From: Lumbricus rubellus
Taxonomy: Eukaryota > Annelida > Clitellata > Crassiclitellata > Lumbricidae
DNA length: 64,000 nt
NCBI GenBank assembly: GCA_945859605.1
Contig: OX243815.1
Span: 29,428,981 to 29,492,980 of the forward strand
Direction of reading: 5' to 3'
Position 1 is the first letter of the stretch; every line of letters starts with the position of its first letter. The notes under the pieces are model-generated. The model searched no databases. It was not told the DNA's origin and saw only the letters and a list, made by a program, of their open reading frames with translations. Positions 14,501 to 26,500 of this stretch are shown in pieces. The position numbers were made by a program, and so were the translations under genes.

Positions 14501-17500
14501 ATACGGATACCACGGTCAGCTGGACTCCGACCTCTCGTCTCCCGATCCACAGACCGACGTTGCGAACCCGCGCGGTGACGGCGTCTCCTGGGACCGTCGT
14601 CGTCGTCGCTAGTCTCACCTTCATCGACTGTGCTGGAAACTACAGGTCGTTTCTCATGCCTTCCGCTCACATGTAGGATCGATTTCCGTTCCGTTCGTAC
14701 TTTCGCAGGAGATGCGTCCTCTTCACTGGACGTCTCATTTTCCGCTCTCCTGGCCCTTCCCGGCCGACGCTCCCTTTGCGTCTCTCGCTCCTTATCCTGA
14801 TATGCACGATGCTTCGAGGTCGAAGCCATCGGCTCGCGGTAGACACCCGCCTCATCCTGAGGCCATTCCTCTCGCTCACGTTCCTTGTCGGCACGATGCT
14901 TCGTGGAGGAAGTCATCGGCTTGCGGTAGACACCCGCCTCATCTGAGAACCGTAGTTTTCGGGGCCTTTCGCCCTTCTTATGCGCCTGACGACTGACACT
15001 TTGTTTATCCGGAGTTGTACGCCGATAGTTGATGTCCGCCTCTGTTGACGCGTCATCCGACGATAACAACCTTCGTTTTGAACTCGTTCCCCGTGGAGAC
15101 ACTGTCGGTAAGTCACGATACACGGTATCATCAGGCGTCCAACTGTCGATCGGGACAGTAGACCGATGAACCCGTTCAGGCCTGTCTCGGTAGCCTGTTT
15201 CCCTAGGGTCTCCTGCCCTAGCATTGCGTTCCACTAGTCTCCGGACCTCTGGCGGTCCACGTAACCTCGATGGCATCACCTCCATCGGTACTGTCTCACG
15301 CGGGTCATCTCGGAACTCTGGATACGATACTGTTCTCGCCGCCTGAACCCAAGGCGCGTCTCTTTCTCTTGCAACAGGAACCGTTAACTCTTCGAACCGC
15401 TGTGTCATCCACGCCATGCTGTCGCGCAGGTATGACACCTCGGCCCGAACATCAGCCACGTCGTCTCTCCGCGACGACCTCGACTCTGCTGACCCTCTTT
15501 CAGCATTCACTAAACTTTCCCTTCGCTCTGGACACTGCGGACGGTAGCTTTGACTGTCTACCTGTCTCACACTTGGTCTTTCAGCGGCTGCTAAACCTGC
15601 TGAACTTCTTTCGCTGAAATTAACAAGTAACCGTGCGTCTTCTGAAGCAACTGGGGAACCAGATCGTAAACGGTTCGACCGGCGCCCATCTCCAGTCTCT
15701 TGAGACTCCGGAACAGAACGAAGCCAATTCTCAACTCCCACAGTAGCCGAAGAACGAGGATCCCGAACATCGACAGCAGCAGAAGCGATTGGACCGACTG
15801 CACCAAAATCATCAGGCGAAACCTGCTGTGAAACTTTGGGACGAGCACCGGAATATTCACCAAAACGAACATCAGGACGAGCCAAATTCCTGGAACCAAC
15901 ATCTGTAGCTACAACATCGTAATTGTGCCGTGGCGGAAAAGACAACTTCGCCTGCTCCACCCTTTCTCCGTCTGATTCAACTTCACCCGCCGCAGCTTGT
16001 CCTGCGGCAACCAGAAGCGAGTCAAAATGTACCCCACTTCTGGTACCACTTTGTGGCGGACCTACCCGTCTCGTCACAAGCGGCACAAGCCCCCTCGCCG
16101 CCGGCGCATCGACCGACGCACGAGGGGTCGCGAGCTGGGCCTCTCGACTCGAGCGCAACTCCCTTGCTTCAAATTGATCGGAGCCGCCCGAGTCGCTCTC
16201 TCGCCGGTGTCTACTATCAGTGTAACGGGCCGCCAAGGCGCCGTCGCTCCCTTCACTATCCGGCCAAGACGGCTCTGAAACGGTCGCTCGTGAGAGGGTA
16301 TAGAGCTCGGAGGCGTTGGAGTCCGACTCTGCCCCGTCCGCGGCCACCGGGTGGGTAGCAACCTGAGCGCCAGGATGGCCGCCTGTGCTCAAATCAGGGT
16401 TCGCTCCTCTCCGGGCAGACGACCCTCGCTTGGAGCTCCCCTTCACGGCCACGGGCTTCTTCGTTCGCTTGCCCGACCGTCCAGACCTCCGTCTTATCAT
16501 ATTACACGCCACAGCTCGTGTACTGGTGCCACCGACGGGCATCACCGAAGTTTGTCTTCTCTCGCCCGGCCAAAACGCGCGGAACCAAGGCCACTCGAGG
16601 GGTCCGAGCCCCAAGCCTCGCCAAAATGACATTATCAACTTCGAAACCAGGGAATGGAAAACACGGACAATATACTAGGTCGCTGCGTCGATTCGCAAAC
16701 GGCAACCTAACCAGCTGGTACCAGGATCAATTTTACAACGCCCAGTGCGACCGGGCAGCTGTGTCGATCGATCGGCGGCCGGAGATCCGGACGACCGCCG
16801 TCAATTTGGTTCACGAACGGAGGCGAAGACGGCCTTCAAAGAAAAGACGGACCGCTTGCTCTCCGATGGATCACTGTCTCTTACGCCCGTAGGCAATGCA
16901 CTGAATGCGGCTTCGCGCCGACTTCGAGAAAGACCAGAAACCAATAGCCCGTAGGCGATTCACTTCACGCGGCCAAACCGCCGACCCCGAGGGTGTCCAG
17001 AAATTCCCTCCTTCAACTCACTGTCTTCTTGCCCGTGGGCAACCCGCTTCACGCGGTCGAACCGTCGCCACCGAGAGGGGCCTTCGAATTCGCTCTCCCT
17101 CTTCGTTCACTGACTTGCTCGCCCGTAGGTGTTAACCCGTATGCGGCTTCGCGCCGACTTCGAACTTTGTCCTGAAAACACTCTGACTCCCGCTCGACGT
17201 CGCTCAGAACAGCATCGGTCGACCCCAGGCGCTTAAAAGGCCGGGGACCTAGCAATGCAATTGAGCTAACGCCTAGGGCACTTAGGGTAACGTGTTAGAG
17301 GCTGGTAACTGACTTACAGGGACCGTTAACTACCCCGACTGATCGGTTGGCTGCGACCGATACGTTCGTTGCCGGCCTTTCCGAGGCGCACCGGCAACGA
17401 ACCTTACAGGGCCTGTGACAATATTTCCCCTCTCTCTCTCCCTGCTCGTTAAGGGGAGGACAGATGCGGCACGGAACAGGTAACACGGGAGTGAAATCCG

Positions 17501-20500
17501 CTTGTTGATATGACACTCCGTTTAAAAGTTATCGATAAATTAAGACCCACGGCGCGTAACCTCGGGGCACTCTTCCCGGGTCGATACCGATCAGGCCAGG
17601 CCTCCAGCGGCGCACCTACTGACAATGTTATCTTCGCCCGTCAATACAAGGGCCTCGCGGCGTGAAGGCTGCAGGCACTCAGTTGAACATTCGCCGAAGA
17701 AACCAACACTCAATGACGAACTCACGGGGCAGACCGTGCCCGTCGAATACTCGAACAGGATACAAGGATCACGGGGAAAAGACCGGGCGGCCTTCCTTCG
17801 GTAGCGGATACAGAAACGACCGTTAGAGCTGCGGTCGATCTTTCAACGGTTTATCAATCACACACTCAGCCTGCACAGTTTGACACCAAGAACGTGCGGA
17901 TCGGTCAACAGATGACAAAGCTACCGCGAGAGCAGGGCTCTACGCGGCGCTTGGTCTTCAAAGTCAGAGTCAAATGATAGAGCGGGGAAAGACCGGGTGG
18001 CCTCCCTTCTAACGTAAATATCTCGAAAACTGTTCTACGGGCACTCACCGGTACCGTGAGATGGATCAAGCAGCGGTCCTCGCTGCGTAGTTTGACACTA
18101 GCCGCTCGGTGATCGGACGAAAACCCCCCGAGATATCGTCAATCAAAGTTAACACACACAACCAACACTGACAATTTCAACGGTCACTGCACCGACCTCT
18201 CGCCGCGAGCAGGAAGGGCAGAATTATCTGAGTGACCTGAGAGGGGAACCAACTGAATATAACGGACTAGGCCAACGCGCGCCTATCCCTTGTTTTACGA
18301 TGCGCGGCGCCCGTTCGGAAGGACGAGCACCTCAAGATGCACTGAATACTGGTGTCGGCCGCTTGGTCTCGGCCGACGATGAAACACTGACTCTAGCTGA
18401 CACTGAACGAACTTTCAACACCGTGCAGAAAACTCACCACGCGCGTCGTGCGCCGGAGTGGACTCAACCCTTAACTCTCGAACACGCCGGTATGGCTAGC
18501 GATCACTCGACGCGGCCCTGCTACTCGGCCGAACGACAGACCAAAGTGTAAAGGAAAGATAATGTAATAGTCAAAGAATCGTTTTGTTATGCATGTATAT
18601 TAGGGTGGAGTGAAAAAACCGAAAATTGGAATTCCGAAAAGTAATGGCAACCAAAAGTTGCCCAATGACATGGGGTCAAAAAATGTGTAAAAAGTTTTTA
18701 AAAATATTATTGTCTTCAGCCCCCATAAGTGGGCCAAAGTTCCGAAAAATTGCATTTTTTAAGGAAAATTGCCGGTTTTATCGTGAAATATTCTTAGTGC
18801 AAAATAACTAACTGCCATTCATTACACCGTTGGAAAGAGCTCTTAACACTGAACAAAATGGTGTATTCATTTACAAAATAGTCCCATGTTTGTAGAAGAT
18901 ATTAATTTTTTAACCATACCCCCTCTTCGCGGCATGTCGCGAAACCTAAAACAGTAAAACACTAATAACTTTTTTATCCTTTGAGATATTTCAATGCGTA
19001 ATATGTCATTCGATTCTGTTTAGGACCCTCTTTCTAATGGTGTATTGTAAGGTGAGATTGCATATTTGTTTGTCTGATATTATTGGGATGGTATCTGATA
19101 TGCACCTTGACTGAAAGCACTTCCAAAGACTTTCATGGAAATCGTATTGCCGTCACAGTAGGGCAAAGTCACAAATGTCAGAATTTGTCTCATATACTGG
19201 CATGCATCATTGACCATCAGCAAGTAATCATGCTTTTTTAAATTTATCCGATCCACTGTGTCTTAGAGGGACAGTAGTGCGTTACAGTCCTATAGTTAAT
19301 TTTGATTTCAAATATCAGTTTCAGTTCTCGCGATCTTAATGGCGTCCGGACAGACTCATCTCTGTTGTCTGCACCTCAGCTACAGCTGCAATAGCTTCAT
19401 TCACACTTTTAAGACAATTTCAAAAATACTCTAATCTGGACATTGAAACTGTCAAACTATCGAGCCTGACCGGTAATATGAAATTGGAGCTATTCTGTCC
19501 TTTGGCTGTGTTAGAACAGATTGCTGGAACAGCAACCATCCAGGTATGAAAGTCAATTAATTCTACATTATCTGTTGAGTTAAGATTCTGAGGCAGAACA
19601 TGGAAGCACTGCACAGACAACTTTCTATCTTGTTTTCAGCTATTGACATTCTCCTCAGACCAAGTTCTTTCATAGGAGTAGCCTATACACCGCATTGGGA
19701 TGATATCTATTATGCACCCTGACTGAAAGCACTTCCAAATACTACAGTCACTCTATTAGCCTAATATACCGCATACAGGCTATTGGGGGTGGCATCTAAT
19801 ATGCACCCTCACTGAAAGAAATGCCAAAGACTTTCAAAAAAGTCGTATTGCCGTCGCAGTAGGGTAATGTCACAAAATGTCAGACATTAGTCTCACATAC
19901 TGGCATGCATAATTGATTATCAGCAAACAATCATGTTCGCTTAAAATTGTTTATAACCACTGTGTCTTAGAGTGACTGTAGTCTTTGCAAGTGCTTTCAG
20001 TCAGGGACCTCAGGGTGCATAATAGATATCATCCCAATACGGTGTATAGGCTACTCCTATGAAAGAACTTGGTCTGAGGAGAATGTCAATAGCTGAAAAC
20101 AAGATAGAAAGTTGTCTGTGCAGTGCTTCCATGTTCTGCCTCAGAATCTTAACTTAACAGATAATGTAGAATTAATTGACTTTCATAGCTGGAGGGTTGC
20201 TGTTCCAACAATCTGTTCCAACACAGCCAAAGGACAGAATAGCTCCAATTTCATGTTATCGATCAGGCTCGATAGTTTGACAGTTTCAATGTCCAGATTA
20301 GAGTATTTTTGAAAGGTGTCTTAAAAGTCTGAATGAAGCTATTGCAGCCGTAGCTGAGGTGCAGACAACAGAGATGAGTTTGTCCGGACGCCATTAAGAT
20401 CGCGAGAACTGAAACTGATATTTGAAATCAAAATTAACTATAGGACTGTATCGCACTACTGTCCCTCTAAGACACAGTGGATCGGATAAATTTAAAAAAA

Positions 20501-23500
20501 GCATGATTACTTGCTGATGGTCAATGATGCATGCCAGTATATGAGACAAATTCTGACATTTGTGACCTTGCCCTACTGTGACGGCAATACGATTTCCATG
20601 AAAGTCTTTGGAAGTGCTTTCAGTCAAGGTGTATATCAGATACCATCCCAATAATATCAGACAAACAAATATGCAATCTCACCTTACAATACACCATTAG
20701 AAAGAGGGTCCTAAACAGAATCGAATGACATATTACGCATTGAAATATCTCAAAGGATAAAAAAGTTATTAGTGTTTTACTGTTTTAGGTTTCGCAACAT
20801 GTCGCGAAGAGGGGGTATGGTTAAAAAATTAATATCTTCTACAAATATGGGACTATTCTGTAAATGAATACACCATTTTGTTCAGTTTTAAGAGCTCTTT
20901 TCAACGGTGTATTGAATGGCAGTTAGTTATTTTGCACTAAGAATATTTCACGATAAAACCGGCAATTTTCTTTAAAAAATGCAATTTTTTGGAACTTTGG
21001 CCCACTTATGGGGGCTGAAGACATTAATATTTTTAAAAACTTTTTACACATTTTTTGATTCCATGTCATTGGGCAACTTTTGGTTGCCATTACTTTTCGG
21101 AATTCCAATTTTCGGTTTTTTCACTCCACCCTAATGTATATCTATAAAGAGGCTCGGCGGCCGACAGAGTATGGCCGACCGCCTACACGACGGGGTCACT
21201 CTGTCCTATGTATCTTATGTTTCTACGCGCTCTCCTGCAGACTCGAGGCGCTGCAGCGTCGCCTTCACAGACCTGTGCTAGCGCGCGCGCTCGGGGACGG
21301 GTGCCGAGGCCGTCCGACCGAGGCGCGAGTGCAAAACCAACGATGTTTCAATTGAACTACAAAGTTCGATTTTCTGAGCTGAATAAGCACTGGAAAAGTT
21401 TGTCACAAGAGGAAAGAAACTCGTACGACGAATTCGTTCAAGAACACCCAGAACTTTATCGGAATGAAGAGTCAGACGGCGCTCCGAGAGCGAGCGCTCC
21501 CTCAGACCCGGCGCTGAGGCGTCGCCACCGAAGCTTTCAACGAGGCAGGTAGCACCCTCTTTCTAAAGCCACGGATGAAGATAATCAGTTGACTGTCGAC
21601 AGTGAAGTCAACGGCTGATCGATCGATTCGGAGCGGTCAATCGCCGTTGGAAAAGATGAGTACAGAATTGTTTACTCCCCGAGGGCAGCCCGAGTGCGGC
21701 CGCTGCTCCCCGTCCTCGGACTACTGGCGCCGAGGCGTCGCCCCACGAAGACCCGATCGGTCGTGAACCACCGAGGCAGTTCTACCTACTGCCTCTTCCA
21801 GTCGAAACTATCCACCTTCTGCTGGAGGGAATTCAGCAACCAGACGACAATGAGCTTGCTCTGAGAACGAGCGATTGGAAACACGGTATCAATTCACGTA
21901 CGAGCCCTACCCGCGGCGTCCGTGGCCGTGCGGTGCCGAAGCGCAGCGACTGGGACGTCCGACGGGTGAATGATGAGTTAGCGCGGATATATGAATGTAT
22001 ATTAAGATTTCAACGGCCGAAGCCGGTCACCAAGTAACTGTCACACAACGTAGCTGATCGAGCAGGGAGGGAGCCCAAACCCTTACCCTACCGAACCTTT
22101 CGCATGCACCACGGAACGGGTCTTCCGACGGTCGGGGACCGCGGATAATCGAACCGGTATCAATTTGCCCTCGAACTCGTAACCGAAACAGCTATGACGC
22201 AGAAGAGCCGGGTTAGCAGCTATCTATACGCCACTGGATACGTTTGGCCGGTAAACGACGTCGAATACACAAGGTATTGAGTGGTCGTCAGCGCGCCGTA
22301 TATGTCGTGATAAATGCAGAATCATACACAGAGTGTTGTCTTGCTACACCTATCCGATGCTTAAGCAGCGCAGCGTGTGGCAGGCTTTAGTCAACGGATG
22401 TTTTAACGTTAAAATATAGATGTAGCTCTCTATATCCAGTCATTTGCCGATGCACGTAAATTCGACCGTAATTCGAATAAAATTCATATCTTTCGATCGG
22501 ATACAGTTATCGCTTAGCTCTCAACGGCAATTCGACAGCCAGATAATTTATCTTTCGAATGGTGTATTCAGAAATTCGATACCATTATCCGCGCAAATTT
22601 TATATGCGCCCAAAGTCAAAAGTAGCTGCTTGCACACTATACTTTGGCTATAAAACACGAATCGGTCTTCCGTAGGTGAAACTTTTCAACGTGAATTTTG
22701 ACCGCTTAACGCCTCACGGCAAACTTGTAGCGAAACGATTTACTAGTCGATCCGCATATACCGCGCATTTCTATCGGCCATAGCTCCGGCGCTATAAGGA
22801 ATCCCGCGACCCTACTTTGGCCGCCCATGTATTGTCAGTTACCAGCTTATGTTTCATATTCGAAAATTCGTCTTGTGGCATTTCCGCCACAGTACTTGCG
22901 TTCTGTTCTCAGCCATCCTCGATACGAGGGTCGGCCGCATCATGTACAATGTTCCTCCAACGCTTCCTGTACTCTGTCAGTCTTATCATTTCTCCCAATG
23001 TCAATCCAGTCCATTCCTATATGTTGCCCAGCCAGTTTGTTCTTGGTCTTCCTCTTTTCCGGTCTCCTGGCATTGTGCCCTGCATGATGTCTTTATGTAC
23101 TTGTGTATGTGTACACATGAAATATTGTTAAGATTGTTAAGACTGTTGTTGTCCAAGACTTCCCAATAATAATTGTCTGCATACTAACCATCAATATCAA
23201 CGAAGCCGTACTCTGATCCCAGATCCTCTGTAATAAGAATGCGACCGCTCTTTGACATAACCTTCGGATCTACAATATTTAAACGGATATATAATTAAAC
23301 AAATAAATAAATGAGCACAACATATAAAAAGACGTAGACAATACGATACTGTCACACTAGCTCCAGTTTTATACTACTGAACTGTTAGTCATCTGGACAT
23401 TTACATAATGACATCTAAGAGTCTCTCAAACATTGAATTGTACGCTTACTGTATCTATTTATATAAAGCGGTTTTCACAGCGTACACCAATCAGAGGCGC

Positions 23501-26500
23501 AGACATGCAAACAATCGCTTGCGATGCGTTTCTCAAGCTGCACCAAATTACAATTAAAAAACAACATAAAATCGAAGGCACGGTTATATGATTAATGGCA
23601 TAATTTGGAAAAGGACACCCAGGTCATACGAATATACTGACACAATAGTACAAACATGCACTTGCTACATTTACGTAGTTTTATATGTTCATTAGGGAAA
23701 CAGACAGAACTCTTCAACATCATTGAATATACTTACTTACACTTTCAGTTTTTTTATAAGAATATATAATCTACTTTATAAGAATAAATAAATAGTTTAT
23801 AAGAATATACGAATGGTGATTGAGAGAAAAATGTAGGGAAAAGAACAAGAGGAAGATCGAGACAGATGACGCTAGACGGTATGAAGGAGGACGAATACCA
23901 AAATTTCAAGGATAAGGCACAGCGGAGAATGGAGTGGCGACATTTTACAGCCGAACCTGCCTAGGGGCAGAGAACCTGAAGAAGAAGAAGATGAAGACAC
24001 TTTGAGCAGGCCTCCATGCACCCAAACAAGTGTATACATTTACCTCTGCCTTCACAGAAGTTCTTACTTGCTCAAATAAATACTAGTTGTTGCCTGTGCC
24101 ATTAATAGTGCAAAGACCCCATACCTACAGCCAGATGCGCGACTGCCTTTCCTGCATACTCAAGGCTCTCCGAACCTTTATTGAATTTTGCAGCAACAAC
24201 TCCCTACAAGCACGATAATACAAAATAAGCTACTACCTATAAAGAATCTATAGAGACAATATATGTTTAATAACTCCATCATTGGTTGTTTTTTGCCAGT
24301 GCCAGTCCCAAGCCTGGATAAAGGAGGAGGGCAACACTAACCATCTTTGATATGACCGTGTCGTTAAACATGTAACAATGTTTAATTGTAAATAAACAAA
24401 AGCAGAAATCCCTTAAGCTAACCCGGAAGCAGCCATAAGAATGAAGTGTTATCAACTTTAATTTCTTAGCCTTGACATATGAGGGGCTTGAGGGCGGATG
24501 GTCAATCCTCTTGCATGCCATCTATAATCTATATGCTATAATTAAAAAGCGACACAAAGAAACAGGTCAACTTCTACCATAATCTGATACAAGTCACACC
24601 ATTAATGGTGACATAATGGTGTGATAATAGCACATCTCATCAATCAATCGATCAATCGATCAATTAAACAATCAATTAATCAATCAATGCCTTTACTTAT
24701 AGCCAACCAGCAACACAACAAGTAATTAGAACTTAGTCGCTGTGGAATGTGGATACAAAAGGACGTCTTCTGAAGATTCCGCTAACAAATGACACCATAG
24801 TATCAAATAAAATAAAATATTATGCGGTGGTAGCCAGGCAAAATACCTTGATTAATGATCATCAGCCTATTACAATTACGATTGACAAGTGTAATAAAAT
24901 TGCCTAAACAGTGCACAAAAGACAATAGGAGTTCTAAGAAATAAAAGAAATAATTCTTAACTAAACCAATATCACAGAGAACATTATGAATAATATAGCT
25001 TGCTAATTAATGAGGTAGAAGTGCAATTTTTCTGCAAATAAGCACACATAATTATGCTGGGTATAAGCACATTGCAGCATGCTTTACATTACTGGTACAT
25101 TGATGTGACAATATATAAGGAATTGAACTCCTCTCATCATATGCCGATACAGTCTGCTCAACGTACTTATATCATCTGCATCAGTTCTGCACTGCCGGAT
25201 CCCAGCCTGCTCTCACCCGCAACTTGTGACATGAGCTTCTCCTTTCTCTATCTCAATTTCACCAATGACCGAAGGCCAATCTTCTGATTGTGTGGTCTTA
25301 CACATTGTCAGGACAGAAGCAATGAAGCATCTAAGAGTTTTCTTTTAAATACATCATTAAATTTACCCGATGCCTTTACATTAATATTCATGCATAAACG
25401 ATTTCATTTAGTACAATAAAAATACAAGTGACTAATTAATATACCATAACCATCTATCGCCCGGGTTCAACGCCGCCAACGTCAGCGTTCTTCGAAGAGT
25501 TCACCTCGCTACTTGAGCAGTTCGCTCTATACAACACCCAAATCGTCATCGCCGGTGACCTCAACCTTCACCTCGAAGACCCGACGCTGCCTGAGGTGGT
25601 GGAGTTCGGAGCCATCATGGAGCAGTTCGGTCTGACGCAGCACGTTGACGAACCAACCCACAAAGACGGCGGATGGCTCGACGTCTTCATCACTCGAGAT
25701 GACACGTCGCTGATCGACCTCAACATCGATCCTCCGACCGTATCAGACCATGGACTCGTCGTCGCTACTGTGCCATTTCTCCATGATGCCCCGTTCTCCA
25801 TCGTCAGGGAGGTGCGCAGCTGGCGGAAGTTGGATCGATTGGCGTTTCGACAGGCGCTTCTCAATATTCCTGCCATCGCTGACCCGTCCAGCCTGTCCGA
25901 TGCATCGGTCGCCGAGCTCTTCGACGAATATGAGACATCTATGACGACTCTCGTCAACAATCTACTTCCTTCGCATCCGGCCGAGATGCGGCGCTCTGGA
26001 TTAACGCCTTGGTTTGACGCCGAGTGCCGCGCTCTCCGACGTCAAGCTCGCCGTCGTGAGAGACTTTACAGACGTTCCAAATCGCCTACTGACCGCGCTG
26101 ACTGGGTGAAATTCGTCCGAGAGATGCACCGTCGATACAGGGAGAAGGAGACACTATATTGGGAGCATAAGATCATCCATCACTCCAAAGAGCCCAGGAA
26201 ACTCTGGGCTACATTCAATGACCTTCTCGGTCGGTCTCATCCCGGAAGTCGGCCTGCAACACCGCTGTTCACAGCTGGTGAATACTTGGACGTCTTCACC
26301 TCGAAAGTCAGGTCGGTTCGTGAAGGCACGGCTGGATCTCCTCCGCCAGGGTTTCCTACTATGGAATGCTCTCTCTCAGCTCTTACTCCGATAACCAGCG
26401 AGGAGCTAAAGCGAATGATCTTAGCTTCAGCTCCTAAAACCTGCGACCTCGATCCTCTTCCATCATTCCTTCTGCAAGAGTTCATCGACGTCTTCCTTCC

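Larger units (their letters stand above)
2663..22891 (-). mobile_element. Giant Ty3/gypsy LTR retrotransposon in DHRS1 intron 8
   Basis: The element is 20,229 bp now and 17,185 bp without two nested insertions. It lies on the minus strand between two GTAC target copies (2659-2662 and 22892-22895). The order in element sense is 5' LTR (16052-22891), PBS, gag-PR-RT-RNaseH-INT, a 2.3 kb spacer, PPT, and 3' LTR (2663-6961). LTR ends are TGTGGCGGA and TCCGCCACA, a nine-base inverted pair. Comparison by eye found about seven base changes between the 4299 bp LTRs, so the insertion is very recent. The domain order with RNase H before integrase is that of Ty3/gypsy. It has the same orientation as the host gene. 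Confidence 0.96.
16052..22891 (-). repeat. 5' LTR of the gypsy element, interrupted
   Basis: The same LTR as 2663-6961 but split by a 2533 bp foldback element plus 8 bp duplication at 18601-21141; 6840 minus 2541 gives exactly 4299. It should hold the promoter. Since gag starts at 16632, transcription must begin upstream of that inside the LTR. The foldback insertion is about 2 kb upstream of the gag start codon. Confidence 0.95.

Noticed and set aside
2663..22891. Assembly duplication instead of two LTRs
   Set aside because: TG...CA ends, GTAC target copies, PBS and PPT at the right places and a complete pol between them define a real LTR element.
25568..25960. Minus-strand ORF of 130 codons as a host gene
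   Set aside because: Shadow of the LINE endonuclease frame.
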